From contig OZ007580.1 in assembly GCA_963931925.1 (NCBI GenBank), positions 8,552,281 to 8,616,280 of the forward strand: a stretch of DNA of 64,000 bases, in the 5' to 3' direction. A model generated the notes under the pieces. The model saw only the letters and a list, made by a program, of their open reading frames with translations, was not told the DNA's origin and did no database searches. Origin of the DNA: Onchidella celtica (lineage: Eukaryota; Mollusca; Gastropoda; Systellommatophora; Onchidiidae). A program made the translations under genes and the position numbers. Shown here piece after piece: positions 39,101-48,920 of this stretch (its first letter is position 1; each line of letters opens with the position of its first letter).

Positions 39101-42100
39101 TTAACAAAGGCGTAACGTGGTCAGCTTGTTTTTTCTTGGTAATCAATTTGGCTGCGTTGTTTTGAATGACTTGAATTTTAGACAGTTTATCTGATGTTAT
39201 TCCAGCAAGAAGAGGAGAATTGCAATAATCTATTCGAGATAAAATGAGTGAAGTAACTATTACGCGTTCAAATGGACCGGACGGTGGCCCAACGAAATTT
39301 GGCCTTCGACTGTGCCTACGACCAATCGTACCGTGCAATAAGGAAAATAGCTGAAATCGTGCGGTATGCCTGCCGGTCGACCTATCGCCCATCAATTTCC
39401 GGTGTCTCCTGATATTTTGTCGCACGGTTTGAGTGAATGGTTGATGCCGCCGCTTGCCTTTGAAGTTTTTCCTCGCCGGGGATGGCATGTCATTTTACAA
39501 ACTTGTTGAAAACGACATGCTAGCACGAACTTGATATCAAATTCGGAATCAGCGTGTCAAAATTAGTAAAACAGGCCGCGAGTGCTTCGTTTTATTGCTT
39601 AATAAAAATGAATTTAAAAATCTATCTTTATAGCCATTGAATTTTTCAAAAGTGGCGAAGTTGTGTGTTGTGTATCACAGTAGCATCCCTTGTTTCCATC
39701 CGATCCATCGTTCGGTCCATCGTAACGTGTAATCAACCTAGGGGACTACGATTAGTCGTAAGCATAGCCAAAGGCTAACCTGGTTCAGTCCATCTGAACG
39801 TGTAATACTGTCATTACTTTCAGGTGCAACTGGACTCTCTAATGTGCCTATGTCTCACGGGTGTGCGCATGTCCATTCAGTCATCTGGATGTTTATAAAA
39901 TGAGACGTGACTTCCAGGCAAGAAAGTGGGGGACGCGTTGGCCTAGAGGCAAGGTGCTCGTCAGCGGGTTCGATCCCCGGTCGATGCAGGCATGTTCCTG
40001 TCCCTGATCCTATGGGAGGTAGAAGCGAACACCTAGTCTTCTCGGACAAGGACGAAAAACTCGGAGGGAGTGTGTGGGCGTTGCGTGAGTGAAAGACACC
40101 TTGACAACTAAAAGTCGAAAAGAGCAAGCCGAACAAGGTCGCTGCTCTTTGATTATAGCGAGAGAACGAATGGGTTGTCTTGGATTTCCTGTGTCTTTAG
40201 TATGACTCATATAGTATCTAATTTTTTTTATTTTTTTTTTTGAAACAGCCTTAGCATCGTAAAAAAACAGACAGAAAAAAAAAAAGAAATACCGGTACTC
40301 ATGTGGATAAACAGACCAATAAACACACCCATATCACGATGATTCATACAAGGAAGTAATCATTATAAATATTGAATTTATACTTTGCAGCTTGCAATTG
40401 CTGTCCACATGAGGACATGGATTCATGTGCTTTAAGGCCGGAAAATTAGTTATTGGGGGGTTAAGCATTGGCGCGTAGATACGACTTTCTTGCCTGTTTA
40501 GGTTTTTATTTCAGGAGGGTCACTGCTCTTGGCATTTACACCTCACTTTTTTTGGTTTTAGTTTTTCTTGTTCTTGCTTCAGTGTATTTTTGTGGTAGGG
40601 CTTTAGCGTATTGTTTTTTTTTTCTGTCTGTTTTTATCTCTTTCTATATATTTCTTTCTAGTCTACATTATTATTTTCTTTTTTTTCAAACTACTCATTC
40701 ACTTTCAATCCCTTTACTTACTTACATATAAACATGCATCCGTTACTTTTTATTGTGCTGTTTGAATTGTGTACTTATCTATTCAGCTGTCTATAATCAC
40801 TGAGCCATGCACAGAATGAATACATTCCAAATCACATTTCAATCTGAGCGCACCTCTCCCCCCCCCCCCCACCCCCCACCCCCACAAAAAAACAAACAAC
40901 AACAACAACCCAAAGCTATGAAATATTGAAATAAGACGACGACAGGCATCCGCTGAAGTTGTAATGACATGATGATTCAGAAACTGTTGAGGAAACGAAC
41001 ATTCCTGCTCTTTGGACAACTGTTCAAATAAGGACAACTTTTCATTAACCCTTTGACTACTGCCGCCGTGAAAGCTAAATTTCTCAAATCCAGTTTATAT
41101 TAAAGATCCACTTATTTGAGTTACTTTGAATCGTGAACATAACTCTAAATCAGGCTATTGATCCGTATCTAGAAGCCAGCGACGGAGGAACAAAACCTGT
41201 AATTGATGGGGCAGTAAAGAATTAACAGCAATGCTTTTCCAGTACTGAAAGGGTTAAAGGACATCGTAGGCATTTTTCGATAAGGATTATGGGAGTGACG
41301 TCACGAACATGTTAACGCTTTTTGTAATAAAGTTTTACCAATCTCTTGGTTGCAGGTGCAGTAATTCAAATCCTCTGGCTTCTCACAACCGGTGGAACAG
41401 ATACGGGCTGGTCTTGCTCAGTAAAAAGGAGATGAAAAGGGCGTCCGTCACCGGTTACTTCCCGGGAAGGCACATGAGTGTGGCAAGGGGCTATCTCGAA
41501 GCAGACGTAGATGTTGGTTTGAAAAATACATCCAAATAGACTGATGGTGCCCTTTTTGGTGGGGGGGGGGTGACGAATTTATTACTTCATATCAATAGTA
41601 TCATTATTATTATTATTATTATTATTATCATATCATTGTTGTCGTTGTCGTCTTGTTTCGTTAACCTTGTGTTCTATCTTTAAAACATAATCACCAGTTT
41701 CCCAATGTGGCACATTTGAAACATTTTCTAATATTTCAACAAATAATGGTTTTTGTTAATAAAATACATCAATTTATACATTTATTTGACGATTTTAAAT
41801 CACAATTTGTAAGTTTCAGAATTTTTTAAACGCTGTCTATGTTTTGGAAGTAGAAGGTTAATTTTATAATGCTGTTGATAGCTCGACCTTGAGCTTGGTC
41901 ACCATCTAGTTGGGTGAAGTCAGTAGCTTGAGTACTGAAGTTCGAATGCAGTTGGTCCTAAGGTTGCAGAGTATCCTGATTTATAACTTGGATGTGTCCA
42001 GGTCTTGTCCACACTGTTTTGTTTGTCATTCCCCTGAAGTTCTCATGTAGTCTTGTTCCGTAGAGCTTCAATTTTATTTATTTATTTATTTATTATTTAT

Positions 42101-45100
42101 TTATTTACCTATTTCTTTATTTTATTTTAATTATTCATATTTATTATTGATGGTCCCAATGATGTAGTGCAGGTGCTGATGTTGCAAATGATTCCTCCTT
42201 CTTCTTATTTTCTTTTTTCTTTGTCTTCATCATCATCTTCTTGTTCTTCTCTGTCAACATTTTTCGCTGTTTGTCTCACTATTTTTTTAAATACCCATCA
42301 ACCTTTTTTTTTTAAATTGATCCCAAAGGAGAGTTCTTGGCCTTTAGTTCTCTATTTAATGAGCTTATCTGCTTTAATATGTCACGAGTCACTAAACCAG
42401 TCTTCGTTATTGCCGTTCACAGATCCAGGATGTAGGGAAGGTGGTGTGTACCCATCTCACCGCTTACTTTGAGCACTACTTCGAGTGTAAGTGTTACATT
42501 TCAACTTTGTGGGTTGCTGACTCTCTGTGGGTTGCTCAGCCCCCGTGACCTGTATGGGCTGGGGGACATAGCAGAGGAGACTAATATTAACCATCAATCA
42601 GTCTTGTGTATGCGTAGATTTAACATCTATCTCTCCCTCCTCACCCTCCATCTACCAGTCTCTGTCTACCCAGTTTCAGACGAGCCATCAAGGTTAAGAA
42701 AAACTAATCCATTTACCATAACCCAAAGATAACCCTGATACGGAAACGTAAGGTCATTTATTTTAACAATACTAAATTACTATAGATTGTCAGATAACAG
42801 CAAAGTACTAATCAAAACTCGTGGCGCCATCAAAAAGGAGCGGGAATAATAAAAAAAAAAAAAAACTTTGACAAAAGATCATTTTGTTTTCAGTGGAGCG
42901 GCGGCATAAAACAGCTCCATCGGGGCAATTTTTTCTTCTTTTTTTCCGCTTTTAGACAGGGAAGAAATTTTTTAATAGAACTCGAATCGTAAGACGGGCC
43001 AGGGGAAGGGGTGGGTTGGGGGTGGGGGTGTGGGTGGGGCCGTGGTTGCCAATTTAGTTTCACAGCGACGAGATACGAAAAACAAGCAACGGTATATTTT
43101 AAACAAATCAACCTGCCCCTTAGAAAAACTATCAGTTGTAAAACTTAGTTAAGACTTGCATTTTTGCTTTCATTTATAATTTTCAAGTTCCAACTAAAAT
43201 TAATGTTTGATCAGCCCGTCACCCCTCAGCGATTTCCTTGGCTTTGTCGACCTATTGATTCGTTCAAAGTATGTTTAGACATCATGATGGAGAGGCGGCG
43301 AAATTCATGCTGGACAACGTTTTACAGCGACAAATCCCATACAGATACACTTAAATTCACGCATTCTCTACAAAAAGTAATAGTTTAAGGAAAACCCTAG
43401 GCTTGAACAGGAGGTAGCGATTCTCAGAATACAAGGACCTTTCAGAAGGTACCGTATTTCACCTTGAAATTAACAAGTCATATTAACCCTCTAGTACCTA
43501 AACGAAAATTGACAATTTCAGAACTTCTGAAATAATGTGCTACATTGAATTTAAATAATCAGACTATTGCAAAAAAGATAAATGTGTAATTCACAAAATT
43601 ATTTGTCAATAAAATAGGAAGCGTAAAATACCAAAGATAGAGCATTTTTTGTTCCAAATGACCTATTTAAACTATGGTACACTGGGAGCTAGAGGGTTAA
43701 ACATTTCTGTCTCTATGGCACTAACAATAATGAACTTGCCCATCACAGATGACCTTGACTTTGGCAGTTACGATATACAGCAGCGTGAGGAGATCAGGGT
43801 CGCCATCAACAAATTCGGAGGCACGGACCACATCCTTTTTGGGAGACCTCAATATGGGACCCGTTGTGAACAGCGCCGACCCGGAGCAAAACCTCAGTGG
43901 AAAGCTGGCAGATAACTACAAAACCCTTGTCAACTCTGGATACTTGTAAGCAACAAATCGGACAGCGGATTGATTAATGGCAATAAACACAAGATAACTC
44001 ATTAGACCCGTTCACACTGACATAGATGCCTCGAGGGCGCGTTACCCAGAAAATGACAATTTTCTGCAGTACACACATTTTGGCTATTTTATTAATTGCT
44101 TAACCTAAACTCTCGGGTGATAACTGGAAGTCTTTAATCAAGAACTCGCTTTTTTTTTTTATTCACCCTAGCCATGACAATGCTTGTTTACGTCCGATAT
44201 CTTGATAATTAAGTGCATTAAATAGTCGAAACTTCACCAAATTGGATTTTTATAATTTTTTGTTTCTTTGTAAATCAGATAAAGTGCATTTTGTCAGAGA
44301 ATTTTGCCATTTAGGTTCCAAATTATTATTATTTTTTCCTTGCGAAGGGGGCGGGGGGGGGGGGAGCATCGAATCTCCTGGGTCCTATCGGAAAGGCCAG
44401 GTGATCCCGTAGGTGGTCTAGAGGCTCTCGTGAATGTGTACATATTTTCTATTTTGTATTTTGTATACTCCATTAATCCCATTGGGGAGATTTGCTTTAG
44501 TGTCATTGCAGCCCAGTTAGAACTGAAGTAGACACGATGCTGCCATATTGGTGCAGCCAGCGCCATTAGAGCGTTGCTTTTTTTGGTTTGCCGGGGGGGG
44601 GGGGGTAGGGATTCGTTGTTTTTGTTTTTTGTTTTGCCCTGGCAGCGGCCTATTCAGCCCGCTCTTCTCGATTTTCAACTGCCAAGGTATCTCTAACATG
44701 AGCAACGTGCACACGGGCCCTCCGAGTTTTTCGTCCTTATCCCAGAAGACTAGGTGCTCAAGCCTACCTATCATAGGATCAGGGACAGAAAAAATAAGAG
44801 AAAAATCCCCAAAGTCCAACATGCCTGCATTGACCGGGAATCAAATGTGTATGAGAGGACTGAGAGTGGGTGGTGATGCAACGTAGTGTACTCATCAAGT
44901 CATGTAGCGTTATTAAGTAGTCGAGTGAGCACGTGTGGCTTTGCCTTATTGTACCACCCTATGTTAAATTCGTGAATAAAGTAGTCATCTTCGTTATACA
45001 CTGATCCTGTGCAGTGGTTTAAAAGCAGTCATGCCGGTTATGTTTCAAAAGGGAGCGAGCGACTGATACATTCAATGGCAATCCCGCTGCACGTTCTGTG

Positions 45101-47022
45101 AACACTTCCACTGCTGCGCAGAGTAAACCGATGTCACACTTTTTTAAAAAAACCAAGAAACACCAAAATTCAAAACGACCTGGCGACCAAATTTCAATAA
45201 TTATTGGTGGCGTACGTGCTCTGAGCTGTCTGAATTTTGCCGGGGTCGACTCGGCCTATTGCAGTTAATCCTTATCTTATTCCGATACGATCATGCATTG
45301 GACACACAGTTTAAGCCAAATATCAATATCGTGTTATTGCACATTTCCCTGACAGTTTACTTCTTTCCCTGCTCCAACGATCAAGCATCGATTCTGTCCT
45401 CCTCGGATTAGACGGTGTGGCTAGGGACCCCCCCCCCCCCCACACTCCTTCTTGTCTTTCGTGGACAGAAGCATTGGAATTTGCTCAAAAAGGCATCATT
45501 TACAGCCGGTAGTTATGTCAGAAAGGTGCTTTCTGGCAGAATAGGTGAGGGGTTCATAGGATCAGGGACAGATCTCTTTCTTCTCTCACCCTCTCTCTCT
45601 CTCTCTCCTTCTTTCTCTCACCCTATCTCTCTCTCTTACCTTAAGCTGGGTTCTCATGTATACGGAAACGGAAACGGAAACGTCAAAACCTTTCAAGTAG
45701 TGAAATAGAAAGAATGTTTCCGCACCGCCGTTTCCGTACACATGGAAACATTCTTTCATTTTACTATACAATAATAATAATGGAGATCATTTATATAGCG
45801 CCTAATCCAAACAAGTTTGCCCTAGGTGCTTTACGGAAAGTTTTGTTCTCTCGATTTGCATCTCTCTCTCTCTCTCTTTCTTCTCTCACCCTCTCTCTCT
45901 CTCTCTCTCTCCTTCTTTCTCTCACCCTATCTCTCTCTCTTACTCTCTTTATCTCAGAGCAAATTGTAAAGCAGCCTGTTAGGCGCAGTTCACAACTCAC
46001 AACAGTTCACAACTCACAACTTGTATTCTAAAGTATTATAATAATTTATTTGAATGTATTAATATTTATTTAATAATGAATTATAATTTTATTTTTTTTT
46101 GTGATATAGGGGGTGATAGGGATAAAATTTTAATCTATTAAGTTTATTTTTCATTATATTAGGGATTTTTTTTTTTTTGCCGTTTCCTTTTCCGTACACA
46201 TGAGAACCCAGCTTAAGCCTTCCAGTATTAGAAGATATCGAAATGATAAAAGAAAAAGGAAATATTATCATTGGTACATCCACAGGGTAAGAAAAACGTG
46301 GAGCTGAAATATGCCGTGTATTGATTAAAGTGAACAACAGTGGTAAATTAAATATAACAAAAACGCGAATATAGAGCAAAATTGTTGTATCTCCAGGTTT
46401 ATGAATAATCGGAGCTGTCTCGGAAACACCACAGCATTGCTCTCAATGATCTCATTTTCAAGGGAGATACAACAATAATGCTTCTCTGTAACTTGGAACT
46501 GGTTAATGATAGCGGAATAGCGAAAAAATTTGTCATTATTACAGCATTGCCATTATGAACCCCAATTCATAAACCTGGAGATACAACAATTTTACCCTAT
46601 ACCCGCGAAAAAATAAAAAGGTTAAACTCGTTAATTCAAAGTGAATTAATTTGAGTCCTGGGATAGTTAGGGTAGAGCTTCGTGCGCTTACGTAATCACT
46701 TGTCTCTTCAAGAAATCTAACCCTGGGTGCCTGAAAACGCCTTGTCTTCCTCCTTATCCATTTTGTCAAGTGCATGTCGAAGTGGGAATGTAATTGTGCG
46801 GGTTTTGAACCTTTTACCAATTTTAATTCACATGTAATGAATGTTCTGTTCCAGAGAGCCGTACATTAAGCTAGACGGGCGGTGCGCCTACTGCAAGGGA
46901 AACTCGCTGGGAGGTATCCTGGACGACGTTGCTATTGACCACATCTTGTTGAGTGGCAACACTTTTCTCACTACTAGAGCCGAGGTAGTCTGTCTGTCTG
47001 TCTGTCTGTCTGTCTGTTTAGC

Positions 47023-47053
<31 letters not shown>

Positions 47054-48735
47054 TCACCGTGGTCGTGAAAACGATTGTGAACACTCAACGAACAATGCTT
47101 CACACACATAATATATTGAATATTGTTTAGTGTTTAGAACAATTTGGAGCTGGGGAAATGTGGTGTTGTTTTTTTTACTGCTTGATCTAATCTTATTGTA
47201 AAGCATATAGATCCTTGTTAAGTGAAAAAGCTCGGAACCTACTCACCGTAAAATATGAAAACTGGTAAATAGATGTGATTAAGTTTGCCGGTTTACGACG
47301 CTATATTGATGTGAAAAGACTGAGCCGTGCTATTTTGATACTTTCGTGATTTTGTCAATTTGAATGGAAGGAGCATCGTCGCCTCGGTCTGCCATTTAAA
47401 GAAAGAGTTAAAAATTAAAATTATTCAACATACGTGTACTACAGTGCATAGTGGATGTAACGATCTTTATCCCGTTTAAAGTGAACATACATTTTAATAT
47501 TTCGTCCAGTTCAAAACTGTAGAAATGTTTTGTTTGTTCGGTTTCTTTTGTCAATACTGTAGACTAGTCATCAAAGCCCAAGGAAGTAAACTCAAAATCC
47601 AATCACAGCCTAACCAGCAACAACAACAAAAAAATTTTATAAGGTTCCATGTGAAAATGTGACCCTATGCAAAATTTCAAAGAAATTTGACAGTTTGTTC
47701 CATGTTGACTCTGTTCTTGGTTAAAAAAAAAAACACACGAAATTTAAAACAGACAACCCAAATATAGCTATGAGCATACGAGTCTGTTTACAAATAAAAG
47801 CCTGAGACTGAGAAGAGCCCATTTACTGCAAGGGAGACAAGGTGGTCTAGAGGCAAGGTGCTCGCCTCTCATGCCAAGGGTCCCGGGTTCAAAACCCGGC
47901 AGGTGCAGGTATGTTGGAAGTTTGGGATTTTTCTCATATTTTCGTGTCCCTGATCCTATTGGGGGGGGGGGGGGTAGAAAACTGGATAAGGATGAAAAAA
48001 TTTCGAGGGCCCGTGTGCACGTTGCGCACGTTAAAGATATCTTGGCAGTTAGAAATCGTAAAGAGCAGGCCGAACAGGTCGCTGCCCGGGGAAAGTTAAA
48101 TAAAATTTCATCCCTACCATTCCCTCCCCCTCCCTCCCTCAATCCCTCCCCCCCCCCTCAAAAAAAAATAAACCGCCGACAGGCGCTCCTCTGTGGCGAC
48201 GACGTGCCTGCTCCGGTTGTAACTGGGCTGCAATGGCACAAAGGCAAATTTCCCAAATGAGATTTAAGAAGTATACAAATACAAATATACTGCAATACCA
48301 TGTGAAAGGAAAGTGTGCGCAGATGTGGCTTGGTGGAATCGAGAGAAGGAAAGGGAGAGGGGGAAGGGGACAGATAGGAGCAGGAGCTGGAGAGAGAGAG
48401 AGTGAGAGAAGGCAAGAGAGAGGGAAAGGGGGTGGGTGGGGGGGATGGGAAAGATGGGAAAGGGGTACAGAGAGTGGGGGAGGCATTGAAGGGTGATAGA
48501 GGGATAGAGGATGGGATGATACAGAGAAAGAGGGGGGAGAGAGCGGGTGGGAGGGAGAGACAGAGAGGCTGGAAAGGGGAGAAGGGGTGAGGGGAAAGAG
48601 GGGGGGGCAGGGAAGAGACGAGGTGGGGGAGTGAGGGAGGGGGCGATATCTTGTTTATTCCGGGCAACGCCGGGTAGCTCATTCATACTCTCTCTCTCTC
48701 TCTCTCTCCTCTTTCTCTCTCTCTCTCTCTCTCTC

Positions 48736-48766
<31 letters not shown>

Positions 48767-48883
48767 GCTCTCTCTCTCTCTCTTTCTCTGTCTCCCTCCC
48801 TCTCTGTATCTCTCTCTCCTCTTTCTCTTTCTCTCTCTGTCTCTCTCTCCTCTTTCTATTTTTCTTTCTCTCTCTTCCTCTTA

Positions 48884-48920
<37 letters not shown>

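Noticed and set aside
39266..39488. N-terminal part of the long - strand frame 38781-39488 as a gene
   Set aside because: It crosses from a MITE into a LINE fragment; the fused frame is accidental.
44548..44886. Proteins read through SINE copies (also 11222-11618, 21275-21668, 36941-37310, 47871-48260, 50636-50900)
   Set aside because: The same peptide strings recur at every SINE copy and come from the element, not from genes.
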